Source: Bacteroidaceae bacterium
GTDB taxonomy: Bacteria > Bacteroidota > Bacteroidia > Bacteroidales > Bacteroidaceae
Length of the DNA: 38,898 nt
Direction: 5' to 3'
Assembly (NCBI GenBank): GCA_017935785.1
Contig: JAGBGU010000019.1
Coordinates: 1 to 38,898 of the forward strand
In this document: positions 1 to 7,507 of the stretch, in pieces
Layout of the letters: each line of letters begins with the position of its first letter
Numbering within the stretch: the first letter of the stretch is position 1
Notes under the pieces: model-generated
Told to the model about the DNA's origin: nothing
What the model saw: only the letters and a program-made list of their open reading frames with translations
The model's database searches: none
Translations under genes and position numbers: made by a program

Positions 1-30
1 AAATGACAAAAGATAATCATTCACCACAGA

Positions 31-74
31 CAAGAAAGACTCGCGGTGAGATGCTGAAACAAGTTCAGCATGAC
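31..74. repeat. REP-like palindrome, right half only
   Basis: This is the right half of the ~86-bp palindrome found complete at 98-183, 207-291 and 38799-38884. It carries the stem ATGCTGAA (51-58), a five-base loop, and TTCAGCAT (64-71). The left arm expected before it is absent, so the copy is truncated. The linker that follows (75-97) is nearly identical to the linker after the next copy (184-206), so the copies form a tandem array. Confidence 0.8.
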
Positions 75-97
75 TTAATGAGACCAAGCAAGCATCT

Positions 98-183
98 GTC
101 ATCCTGAATTTAGTTCAGGATCTGTCCGCGGAGAAGAACAAGAAAAGACTCGCGGTGAGATGCTGAAACAAGTTCAGCATGAC
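98..183. repeat. REP/BIME-like imperfect palindrome, complete copy
   Basis: The left arm is a hairpin ATCCTGAA (101-108) / TTCAGGAT (114-121). Then come a CCGCG..CGCGG stem around an A-rich centre, and a right-arm hairpin ATGCTGAA / TTCAGCAT. The two arms are also near reverse complements of each other, so the whole element could fold as one long cruciform. It is 86 bp, the same length as the copy at the far end of the window. It resembles bacterial intergenic REP/BIME elements; no associated transposase gene is in the window. Confidence 0.85.
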
Positions 184-206
184 GTAATGAGACCAAGCAA
201 GCATCT

Positions 207-291
207 GTCATCCTGAACTTGTTTCAGGATCTGTCCGCGGAGAAGAACAAGAAAGACTCGCTGTGAGATCCTGGACTAAATTCAGGATGAC
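207..291. repeat. REP/BIME-like imperfect palindrome, diverged right arm
   Basis: This is the second complete copy in the left array, 109 bp after the start of the previous one. The left arm is canonical (ATCCTGAA..TTCAGGAT). The right arm is diverged but still self-complementary (ATCCTG..CAGGAT). Changing sequence while keeping the stem is what selection on structure would give. Confidence 0.8.
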
Positions 292-512
292 GTATAGAAT
301 GAAGTATGGTCAGGATGACTTTAATTAGATTACTGTGTGCCAATAGCCAATCACTAAACACTAAACAAATTTCTCTTTTATCCTTATTCAAGGAAAAACG
401 CACTATGGTGCGATGGCAGACTCATGCTGTTGCGATGACCATCGGACTATGTTGCGTCGGCCATCGAAACATGGATAATTCTGCCCTTTTTTATAGAAAA
501 TATCAGGAAATA
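292..512. other. Non-coding stretch with a short imperfect direct repeat
   Basis: I see no convincing gene here. The only long frame (306-533) has no recognisable protein features and runs into the operator array below. The stretch holds a short direct repeat, TGTTGCGATGACCATCG (428-444) and TGTTGCGTCGGCCATCG (450-466). It also holds a possible stem between CGATGGCAGAC (411-421) and GTCGGCCATCG (456-466) with one mismatch, so a small structured RNA or upstream leader is possible but unproven. Confidence 0.45.
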
Positions 513-564
513 GGGAATTTCCTCGGAGGGTGAGGGATTTTCCCCTAAAAAATAGGAAATTTCC
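513..564 (+). promoter_or_regulatory. Three phased operator-like boxes upstream of the MG2 gene
   Basis: GGGAATTTCC (513-522), GGGATTTTCC (534-543) and GGAAATTTCC (555-564) are three palindrome-like boxes whose starts lie exactly 21 bp apart, two helical turns. The array ends just before the -33 region of the promoter at 590-597. This is the geometry of cooperative binding by a dimeric regulator, probably an activator given its position. The regulator is not identifiable from the window. Confidence 0.6.
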
Positions 565-589
565 CCATGACTTTTCGGAACAAAACTAT

Positions 590-597
590 TATATTTG
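590..597 (+). promoter_or_regulatory. Bacteroidota -7 element (TATATTTG) for the MG2 gene
   Basis: TATATTTG matches TAnnTTTG. No good TTTG lies at the usual spacing upstream (the nearest is the T-rich TTTTCG at 572-577), so a weak promoter that depends on the upstream boxes is plausible. The predicted transcript start near 604 rules out a TTG codon at 595 as the start and supports ATG 637. Confidence 0.6.
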
Positions 598-636
598 TGC
601 CATAAAAGTCATAATTATCACAAAAATAGTTGTTAT

Positions 637-3417
637 ATGAAAAAGGTTTTAATCTTTATCGGCTGCCTACTTGGCTTGTTCATTTTACACACCACAAGCA
701 ACGCACAAACACTCGTGAAGATAAAAAAGCCTGGTACTTTGGGTAAGCTTCAGAATGAAGGAGTCAATGCATACGATTCTTTAAAGATATATGCAGAAGC
801 TGTTAGTAATTATGGCAAAAAATACCCACAGGAAATCGTATTTGTCCACATGGACAACACCTGTTATTTTCTCGGGGACACATTATACTATAAAGCCTAT
901 GTACAACGAAGCGACAAAGGAGTGCCCAGCAATATAAGCCAAGTGCTGTATGCCGAACTTTTCAATCAGGATGGTTATCTGGTGGAAAGGCAAACCATAC
1001 GATTGAAGGACGGGCAAGGATGGGGAAGCTTCATTTTGGCCGATTCTCTTTATGCCGGCTTTTATGAACTTCGAGCATACACCCGTTGGCAACTTAATTG
1101 GGGGGTATATGAACATCAGCATACAAAATATGCAGAAAAGTGGTTTTTAAAAGAAAATATGGCAAAAGATTTTTTCCGCGATTATGAAAAGTTATATAGC
1201 CGCGTATTTCCGCTCTACGACAAACCCCAAAAGAACGAAATGCCAGAAAGGATTATGACTACACGACCTTTAAGGAGGTATTACAAGCTGAAAGCAGAAA
1301 CCCCTGATGCAATTGTTAATCTATACCCGGAAGGAGGAGATTGGATTGAAGGTATACCACAGCGCATTGCTTTTGAAGCAAATGACCCAGAGGGGAAACA
1401 TTTACAAGGAGAACTGGTCATCTATAATTCTGCCAAAGAACCTATTGCAAAAGGGAAAACCTCACACAGGGGAAAAGGTTTATTAGAAATCACAGCCAAA
1501 CAGAATGAGAGTTACTCTGCAGTATTCACGTGGGACAAGGGAGAAACGAACAAAATAAAATTACCTACAATACGCGGCAAAGGCACAGTCATGCGTGTAG
1601 ACCAGAGGGACAATGAATTCCTTATACGTGTTGGCAAAAACGGAATGGATGAAATCCCACTTGGGCTTACAATCATGAATCATGGCTCACTTAATCACTA
1701 CCAGGAAGTTAAAGGCGATTCCATCATTATTGACACAGATAAACTTCCCGAAGGAATTGCCCAACTTACACTGTACGACGCAATGGGCAGAATCTGGGCC
1801 GACAGAATGGTTTTTGTTTCAAATGGGAAAAGTAAGAACAAGGACATTTTAATAAAAGGACTGCCACAAAAATGTACCCCTTTTATGCCTGTCAACATTA
1901 AGTTGGAAGGAGAGCCCAATGCGGAAGTTTCTATTGCGATTAGGGACGAAGCATTGGCTGACCCGGTTTACGACAACGGGTCTCTGCTTACCGAGATGCT
2001 GCTGAGCAGCCAGATTAAAGGATTTGTAGAAGATCCAAGATATTACTTCGAAAAAGATGATGACGAACGAAGAAAGGCTCTTGACCTTCTGCTAATGGTG
2101 CAAGGGTGGAGAAGATACAGGTGGGAAGACATGAAAGAAAAATTTACTGTCCGGGAACCCTTTGAAATTTCACCGGTTATCAGAGGGGATGTACATAAAT
2201 ATACTCCTTTGGATCATGAAAATTATTTTTATGTCGAAACAATGGAGAATCCTGAAACTATAATAAAAGCGCAAACTACCGGAGGAGTAAGCGGTCCACT
2301 TATAATTGAGAAATTGAAAATAGAGCAAGAACACCCATTCCTTGAAGAGGTAAAAGATAATGACGGAATATACAATTCAAAAAAGAATGACCCCAGCAAT
2401 TACCAATTCCTTACAGAAGTGGGCGAAGAATTACAGGTTCATGCACAGTTCGCACAGCCGGTAAATGTGGATAACAACTCATTATTAGAAAGCGTCATGA
2501 CAAAAAACGGCGAATTTGCCATACAAGGGCCACATGCAGACAGTCCGTATTTTACCTATCTGAACGCCACAAAGAAAGGAGGAATACCAGAATTGGTAAC
2601 TGACGCCGCTGAATTTCCCGAATACAGTGTACGGGTCAGACCCTTCCATCCAAGATATGTAAAGCCATACAATTACTACCATATGGCGATTATGCCTGTT
2701 AAATCAGAAAACAAGTCTGTACAGTCTACAGATAACTTCTTTAAAATCATGGACGAGGTCAGTGTAGGCGCAAAGCGAACCGGCCTACGTAAAATAGACC
2801 TGACCAAACCCGCAATGGAGATAGATGCATACGATGCATTTAACGAAATGGTTGATGCGGGACTTTCGCCAGCCTGGTATTCCGGTTCACTGTCGTTCTC
2901 TATCGGTCTGGCCCGACTGTACATTGGAGAAATGGGCATACTACGTAGCTACAAACTTGAACGCAGATGGGACGGGAAAAACATGTCAAATAACATTTCA
3001 GAAAAGATACAGCATAAATACAACAATCTTAACCAGCTTCTGAAAGTGTCTATATATACAGATTACGCGCCCAGAATGGAAGGAGATGAGAAATACGAAG
3101 CCAGCAACCAACCTGAAGTATCCGTTAATTTACAACTGATTCCTGACGATGGAAGAAGACTGGCATATCGCGAAAGAAGATATATCATGACCGGATACAA
3201 TGTCTGTGAAGACTTCTATATGCCGAATTACGAGAAAAAACCATTACCCGAATTCCGAGACTATAGGCGTACCATATATTGGAATCCATGTCTAAAAACC
3301 AATGAGCAAGGAGTTGCTGAAATCAAGTTTTACAACAACTGTAGGGAAAACCAGCTCTCACTATCCATAGAAGGCATTATGCCAGACGGGACTATTCTAT
3401 CAGGGAAAAGCGAATAA
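637..3417 (+). CDS. Secreted MG2/macroglobulin-like protein of Bacteroidales type
   Basis: The product is 926 residues and starts MKKVLIFIGCLLGLFILHTTSNAQ, a clear Sec signal peptide, so it should reach the periplasm or outer membrane. The region YPQEIVFVHMDNTCYFLGDT (about residues 40-60) through SLYAGFYELRAYTRW is an MG2-type beta-sandwich as in alpha-2-macroglobulin-like proteins. A second such region begins at VNLYPEGGDWIEGIPQ. Later stretches (IAIRDEALADP, LLMVQGWRRYRW and the C-terminal YRRTIYWNPCLKTNEQGVAEIKFYNN) are typical of large uncharacterised Bacteroidales exported proteins often annotated as MG2 or carboxypeptidase-regulatory-like. No thioester motif or enzymatic site is visible. 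ATG 637 is chosen because it opens the signal peptide and lies downstream of the predicted transcript start. The exact role is unknown; cell-surface or envelope function is inferred. Confidence 0.85.
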   Translation: MKKVLIFIGCLLGLFILHTTSNAQTLVKIKKPGTLGKLQNEGVNAYDSLKIYAEAVSNYGKKYPQEIVFVHMDNTCYFLGDTLYYKAYVQRSDKGVPSNISQVLYAELFNQDGYLVERQTIRLKDGQGWGSFILADSLYAGFYELRAYTRWQLNWGVYEHQHTKYAEKWFLKENMAKDFFRDYEKLYSRVFPLYDKPQKNEMPERIMTTRPLRRYYKLKAETPDAIVNLYPEGGDWIEGIPQRIAFEANDPEGKHLQGELVIYNSAKEPIAKGKTSHRGKGLLEITAKQNESYSAVFTWDKGETNKIKLPTIRGKGTVMRVDQRDNEFLIRVGKNGMDEIPLGLTIMNHGSLNHYQEVKGDSIIIDTDKLPEGIAQLTLYDAMGRIWADRMVFVSNGKSKNKDILIKGLPQKCTPFMPVNIKLEGEPNAEVSIAIRDEALADPVYDNGSLLTEMLLSSQIKGFVEDPRYYFEKDDDERRKALDLLLMVQGWRRYRWEDMKEKFTVREPFEISPVIRGDVHKYTPLDHENYFYVETMENPETIIKAQTTGGVSGPLIIEKLKIEQEHPFLEEVKDNDGIYNSKKNDPSNYQFLTEVGEELQVHAQFAQPVNVDNNSLLESVMTKNGEFAIQGPHADSPYFTYLNATKKGGIPELVTDAAEFPEYSVRVRPFHPRYVKPYNYYHMAIMPVKSENKSVQSTDNFFKIMDEVSVGAKRTGLRKIDLTKPAMEIDAYDAFNEMVDAGLSPAWYSGSLSFSIGLARLYIGEMGILRSYKLERRWDGKNMSNNISEKIQHKYNNLNQLLKVSIYTDYAPRMEGDEKYEASNQPEVSVNLQLIPDDGRRLAYRERRYIMTGYNVCEDFYMPNYEKKPLPEFRDYRRTIYWNPCLKTNEQGVAEIKFYNNCRENQLSLSIEGIMPDGTILSGKSE

Positions 3418-3528
3418 GGCATAGTGACTTTTACATAGTTAATGAAACAGAAAACTGTTCCCTGAAACCAGAAAAAGACAAGAAGAAATACTGGCTTTTC
3501 AGAGCAGATATACTGCATGGGCCAAAAT

Positions 3529-3558
3529 AGATATCTTCTACGGCCGTAGAAGATATCT
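3529..3558. repeat. Perfect 30-bp palindrome
   Basis: AGATATCTTCTACGG is followed immediately by its exact reverse complement with no spacer. TACTGC (3511-3516) and GCAGTA (3571-3576) flank it symmetrically, so the fold may extend to 3511-3576. No T-run follows, so it is not a standard intrinsic terminator. It could be a stable RNA hairpin, a protein-binding dyad or a recombination site remnant. Confidence 0.85.
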
Positions 3559-3600
3559 TAAACGGGCAACGCAGTACTACTGCTGTGAGAATTGAGATTT

Positions 3601-3726
3601 GACAGAAGAACATAAGGACATATTTTCCGTTGTCGGGTCACAGACCCTTATACTCAGAAACAGCGAATAACATATTCGCCATAACAGGAAGGATGTATTT
3701 TCTTTTGACTCTTATGTTCTTATGTC
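3601..3726. repeat. Inverted repeat pair with a third copy near 38724
   Basis: GACAGAAGAACATAAG (3601-3616) and the reverse complement of 3711-3726 (GACATAAGAACATAAG) differ at one base. The first 15 bases also occur exactly at 38724-38738, in another non-coding stretch. The arms flank the hairpin at 3663-3679. Whether this is a small mobile or regulatory repeat or chance cannot be told here. Confidence 0.5.
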
Positions 3727-3788
3727 AAGACAAACACACGATTCTCTTTTTTATGTCCTCACATCGGGAAATGGACCAATAACCGAAA

Positions 3789-4424
3789 TCAGAAACTTGG
3801 TTCTGCATTCCCTTTCTGATATTCCGTCCAACCGCCGGCATTGCTGAACATAAGGCCAGAGAAACGAAGAAGGTTGTCATTGACAAAGTTAAAAGGCACA
3901 TTGTGGCTATAGGCAGTGTAACCGCTTCCAGCATTCTCAAAACCTGCAGAAAGAATGATTCTGTCATGGCCGACACCGTTGTCATCCCGTTCCCAACGCA
4001 GACGCCATGCACCGGAAAAAGCACCACTGAGGCCTTCCACTTCTTCCCAGTCTGTATAACGTTCCTCTCCGTCAATGGTAACGAGCTGACGCGTATGCAA
4101 CTTTCTCACACCCTGCAGTTTTCCGTCGGTCTGGAACACCAGACGCTCAAAGAAACGGAGTTTGTCCGTAATACGTTCCGTGTGCCATACACCAACAAAC
4201 AGGGGAGCATACCGCTGTTGCAGCTGTTCTGTCTTTTCATACGCTTCGGGGTCGGCATACTCCGGTTCGCTGCTGCAAGACACAACGAGGGCGAACAGAA
4301 GGAGAAACAACGTTACTTGTCCCATAACGGAAGACACCCGCAACCGGTCTGCCCGACGCGAAAGCGCACAACCACTGGGGCAAAGGCGCGTAAAAGTTTG
4401 CTGAAAGAGAAGGGGGCGCATCAT
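3789..4424 (-). CDS. Putative lipoprotein, lipocalin-like, unknown function
   Basis: Last gene of the minus-strand run. The frame opens with ATG overlapping the DUF4292 stop by four bases (ATGA), which suggests coupled translation and gives 211 residues. The lipoprotein signal, MGQVTLFLLLFALVVSCSS with lipobox VVSC, only begins at residue 34. Initiation at the internal ATG (4325) or a nearby TTG/GTG is therefore a real alternative and would give about 178 residues. The rest (VGVWHTERITDKLRFFERLVFQ.. GAWRLRWERDDNG.. NLLRFSGLMFSN) alternates short strands and turns, like a small lipocalin-type beta barrel. I do not recognise the family. An envelope lipoprotein role follows from the lipobox and its operon partners. 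Confidence 0.75.
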   Translation of the reverse strand: MMRPLLFQQTFTRLCPSGCALSRRADRLRVSSVMGQVTLFLLLFALVVSCSSEPEYADPEAYEKTEQLQQRYAPLFVGVWHTERITDKLRFFERLVFQTDGKLQGVRKLHTRQLVTIDGEERYTDWEEVEGLSGAFSGAWRLRWERDDNGVGHDRIILSAGFENAGSGYTAYSHNVPFNFVNDNLLRFSGLMFSNAGGWTEYQKGNAEPSF

Positions 4425-5269
4425 TCTGACAGACTCATTATCTTATTCAAGATAGCATCCAGGGGAATTTCCTGGTACTTGTCGCTCAAACGGGTACGGG
4501 TATCCCATCCGTCGCTCTGCTTCAGATTGTTCAACGTAAGCGAAAGCGTGATGGGGGTTCGGGTAAAATGGAAGGACATTTCCATCTTTCCGGGAAAAGC
4601 GGTACCTTCGAAATCCCGGAAAGCAGAATAGGACCAGTCCATTACCTTTCCTTGGGGATTGCGGAGGTCGGACACACGGGTGTGCCCAACAAGCGCATCG
4701 TGCACATTGACTACAAACGTAAGCAGCATGCGGTCCGAATCGTCATTGAGCAAAAGGATACGGTCATCCTGCTGTGCCGCCTTGAAATCGGACTCGGCAG
4801 GCACTTCGCCACGATCTCCAAAAAGGAACAGCTCGTTCCAGAAAAGCGACTGAAAGGTATAGAAGTCTATTCCGGAAGTGCGAAAGAAGTCGATTTCATC
4901 GTAGGTTTTCTTTACATAACGATGATTCATGCGGTCGAGAATAAGGAAGTAGTCGGGGGTTAGTTCCATACGTCCCACCTCGAGCAGGCCAAAGGCCACA
5001 AGAGAGAGCTGGACCACATCGTTGCGCTTCATGCGAAGCGTACCGCTGACAGCCGCCTCCTTCTCGCCCATTGCAAGAGTCAGGTTTACCTTTGAAGACA
5101 CGCTGGGAGCCTGTAACCGAAGGGTGTTTGTCCGCTCTACAATGCGAACATCCGTAGGCACGGCATCTGACGGGAAATTTGCGTCAAGCTGTATTGTCTT
5201 GCGGCCCTTGCGGCACCCTGCCAAAAGCAGTACTGCCATGACCAGTATTGCGATTCTGCTGATTTTCAT
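4421..5269 (-). CDS. DUF4292 family lipoprotein
   Basis: 282 residues. It begins MKISRIAILVMAVLLLAGCRKG, a lipoprotein signal peptide with lipobox LAGC and the acylated cysteine at residue 19. The body has the features of DUF4292, a Bacteroidota family with a LolA/LolB-like open beta-barrel: VNLTLAMGEKEAAVSGTLRMKRNDVVQLSL, then GLLEVGRMELTPDYFLILDRMNHRYVKKTYDEI. It lies 32 bases after the TPR gene and overlaps the next gene by four. The dut-TPR-DUF4292 order is, as I recall, common in Bacteroidales, which supports a shared envelope role. The biochemical function is unknown; lipoprotein or lipid handling is inferred from the fold. Confidence 0.88.
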   Translation of the reverse strand: MKISRIAILVMAVLLLAGCRKGRKTIQLDANFPSDAVPTDVRIVERTNTLRLQAPSVSSKVNLTLAMGEKEAAVSGTLRMKRNDVVQLSLVAFGLLEVGRMELTPDYFLILDRMNHRYVKKTYDEIDFFRTSGIDFYTFQSLFWNELFLFGDRGEVPAESDFKAAQQDDRILLLNDDSDRMLLTFVVNVHDALVGHTRVSDLRNPQGKVMDWSYSAFRDFEGTAFPGKMEMSFHFTRTPITLSLTLNNLKQSDGWDTRTRLSDKYQEIPLDAILNKIMSLSE

Positions 5270-5301
5270 AAATAATGCGTCTGTTAATCTGATGTATGCT
5301 G

Positions 5302-7020
5302 CTATTTGATGTATTTCTTCTTACGGATTTTCTTGGGAAGTTTCTCTGTAGTGGAACCATCCGCCTTCTGCAAGGCTATGTTCCAAAGCCAAACGGCCGT
5401 CTGGCGGTCTCCTGTCATATAATAGATGTCTCCGGCATGTTCTATGACATTGCCCTGCAAATCCTTGTTATTCATAAGCTCGTCCTCGTCGCTTTCGGGG
5501 CTGACAACACGGTCAATATAGATTCTGGCCTCGTTGTAGTCCTTCTTTTGGAACAGAATCCATGCGTATGTGTCCAGGTAGGTGCGGTTGGACGGTTCAT
5601 TTTTCACCGTGCGATAGCTCATTTCCTCAGCTTGTTCAAGACGTTCGTTACGCAAAGAGAGGTAATAGGCATAATTGTTGAGGCAGGAGAGGTTGTCCTC
5701 CTTGTAGACCAGCGATGAATCGTATGCGGCAAAAGCATCCTGGGCACGTCCCTGTTCGTAATACAGGTCTCCCAGGATGGAGAACATCTCAGAAACCTCG
5801 TCCGGATTGACATTGTCCCCCTTGATACGTACCCCCTGGCTGAACGCCTCTATGGCTTCGGCCTTTCTACTCTGCTGGTACAGGGAAAGCCCCAGATAAA
5901 AATGGTAGGTCAGATTATCAGGATAGTAATTAACTCCCTGACGGCAAAGATTCTCAACGGCCCTGAAATCGCTCTCGCTCACATAGTACTGCATAAGCTG
6001 TGCCATGGCCATCCGGTCATCAGGCTCTACCTGCAATATATCCTTCAAGGCCTGTTCAATTTCCTTATCCGAAGCCTTGCTCTTAATAAGGTAAGCCGCT
6101 TTAAGCTCCAGTATGTCCGCATTCTTCTGCGGAGTGGCCAGTATGCGGTCGAAAGCCTTCAGCACGCCCTGATGAAGGGTACTGTCGGCCTGGGCCTCCA
6201 TGATATAGTCGGCCATAAGCGCCCCACACAACTGGCTGGAAGAAGAGGGCGAGGACAAGAGAGAGTCGCGCATGAGATAATAGCGGCTTTTGTCCGGCTG
6301 GGCCTTGTAATAGGCAACCAGAGACAACTGCAGGTTTATATTGGAAGGTTCAATGCGGGCCACTTCATCATAGAGAGCCTTGGCCTGCAACGTATCGCCA
6401 TAAAGCAGGTACTGATTGGCCATGATAAGCTTGCAGTTCTGGTCGTAAGGAAACTCCTCGCAAAGTTTTTTAAGTTCGGCAAAGGCCTCATCGCTGCGTT
6501 CCAAGTCCATTAAAAGAGAAAACTTCTGAATGGCCAGTTGCGGACTTTTTCCCTCAAGCGTTTCTATACGGGAGAGGGATGCAAGGGCCGCATCCGTATT
6601 TCCCACAGACTTGTACAAGGAGAACAGTTGGGACAAGACATCAGAACGCTTGGTCTGCAATGATGCCAGATGCTCCAACGCCTTGATGGAATTGGCCACA
6701 TCATTATTCTCCAAATAGATAGCCGCCAGATAGTCGTACAGCCAAGGATTGCCCGGTTCCTTTTCCGCTGCCTGCCGCAGCAGGGAAAGTCCCAGGCTGT
6801 CTTCCCTAAGGTGCATATAGGAAACCCCCAAATTAAAAAGCACAGACGGGGAATCCTTTTGAATGTCCAGACAATGACGGTAAAGTTCCATGGCCGAAGC
6901 ATAATCTCCGCTCAAACGGCACTTTTCCGCTTCGGTATAGAAATAATCCAGCTTAGTCTGTGCACCCACGAAAAGCGGCACAGAAGCCAAAACCGCAAAG
7001 AGAAAGGCTCTCCACATCAT
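5302..7020 (-). CDS. Secreted tetratricopeptide repeat protein
   Basis: 572 residues. A Sec signal peptide (MMWRAFLFAVLASVPLFVGAQ) is followed by TPR repeats along the whole length. Examples are AEKCRLSGDYASAMELYRHC, SPSVLFNLGVSYMHLREDS, NPWLYDYLAAIYLENNDVA and, near the end, NRTYLDTYAWILFQKKDYNEA and IEHAGDIYYMTGDRQTAV. No catalytic domain is present, so it is likely a periplasmic or outer-membrane-associated scaffold. It sits 17 bases after dut and 32 before the DUF4292 lipoprotein gene, consistent with co-transcription. The C-terminus is strongly basic (KLPKKIRKKKYIK). The specific partner is unknown; the DUF4292 lipoprotein is a reasonable guess. Confidence 0.9.
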   Translation of the reverse strand: MMWRAFLFAVLASVPLFVGAQTKLDYFYTEAEKCRLSGDYASAMELYRHCLDIQKDSPSVLFNLGVSYMHLREDSLGLSLLRQAAEKEPGNPWLYDYLAAIYLENNDVANSIKALEHLASLQTKRSDVLSQLFSLYKSVGNTDAALASLSRIETLEGKSPQLAIQKFSLLMDLERSDEAFAELKKLCEEFPYDQNCKLIMANQYLLYGDTLQAKALYDEVARIEPSNINLQLSLVAYYKAQPDKSRYYLMRDSLLSSPSSSSQLCGALMADYIMEAQADSTLHQGVLKAFDRILATPQKNADILELKAAYLIKSKASDKEIEQALKDILQVEPDDRMAMAQLMQYYVSESDFRAVENLCRQGVNYYPDNLTYHFYLGLSLYQQSRKAEAIEAFSQGVRIKGDNVNPDEVSEMFSILGDLYYEQGRAQDAFAAYDSSLVYKEDNLSCLNNYAYYLSLRNERLEQAEEMSYRTVKNEPSNRTYLDTYAWILFQKKDYNEARIYIDRVVSPESDEDELMNNKDLQGNVIEHAGDIYYMTGDRQTAVWLWNIALQKADGSTTEKLPKKIRKKKYIK

Positions 7021-7037
7021 TGTTCACTCCTTACCGT

Positions 7038-7472
7038 CTACTGCATTCCGCTATGGCCAAACCCACCCTCGCCACGTTCTGTCTGGTCAAGACTTTCCAC
7101 GGGTTCAAATTCTGCCTGTTCATAAGCAGCAACGACCAGCTGCGCAATTCGTTCGCCATCGTTTATGACAAAACTGTCCTGAGACAGGTTGATAAGGATG
7201 ACTCCGATCTCGCCCCTATAGTCGGCATCAATTGTACCCGGGGCATTGAGGACTGTGATTCCGCGCTTCAAAGCCAGGCCGCTACGTGGCCGTACCTGCG
7301 CCTCGTAACCCTGAGGCAGCGCTATACGCAAGCCCGTTGGTACAAGACAGCGTTGCATGGGCTGAAGTTTGAGAGGGGCACTAAGGTTGGCTCTAAGGTC
7401 TACCCCTGCCGACATTGGTGTTGCATACTCCGGTAACGGATGGTGGCTGGTATTGACAATCTTTATTTTCAT
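7038..7472 (-). CDS. dut: dUTP diphosphatase
   Basis: 144 residues, the usual length of a trimeric dUTPase, which hydrolyses dUTP to dUMP and pyrophosphate. This keeps uracil out of DNA and supplies dUMP for thymidylate synthesis. All five family motifs are present in order: AGVDL (22-26), RPRSGLALK (61-69), [20 protein letters not shown] (76-95, with catalytic Asp82), GERIAQLVV (106-114) and the C-terminal [10 protein letters not shown] (133-142) that closes over the nucleotide. It is cytoplasmic. It lies between dgt (35 bases upstream) and the TPR gene (17 bases downstream), so two dNTP-metabolising enzymes are adjacent. Confidence 0.97.
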   Translation of the reverse strand: MKIKIVNTSHHPLPEYATPMSAGVDLRANLSAPLKLQPMQRCLVPTGLRIALPQGYEAQVRPRSGLALKRGITVLNAPGTIDADYRGEIGVILINLSQDSFVINDGERIAQLVVAAYEQAEFEPVESLDQTERGEGGFGHSGMQ

Positions 7473-7507
7473 AATTATAATTACAATAGTGTTATAAATT
7501 CTGACTC

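Larger units (their letters stand above)
3418..3788. other. Intergenic region without a gene, rich in palindromes
   Basis: This is a 371-bp gap between the plus-strand MG2 gene and the end of the minus-strand lipoprotein operon. No frame in it looks like a protein. It contains a perfect 30-bp palindrome (3529-3558), an inverted repeat 3601-3616 / 3711-3726, and a small hairpin GCGAATA-ACA-TATTCGC (3663-3679). No canonical stem plus T-run terminator is visible for either converging gene. Confidence 0.6.

Noticed and set aside
31..291. Regular ~109-bp spacing suggested a CRISPR array
   Set aside because: The linkers between copies are nearly identical, the repeats are far too long, and no cas gene is present.
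513..522. GGGAATTTCC resembles the eukaryotic NF-kappaB site
   Set aside because: The DNA is plainly bacterial; the likeness is coincidental and only the spacing is meaningful.
306..533. A 75-codon open frame before the MG2 gene
   Set aside because: No signal peptide, domain or protein-like composition; it starts at the edge of the repeat array and its end covers the phased operator boxes.
595..636. TTG start that would extend the MG2 protein by 14 residues
   Set aside because: It lies within the -7 element and precedes a clear signal peptide that begins at ATG 637.
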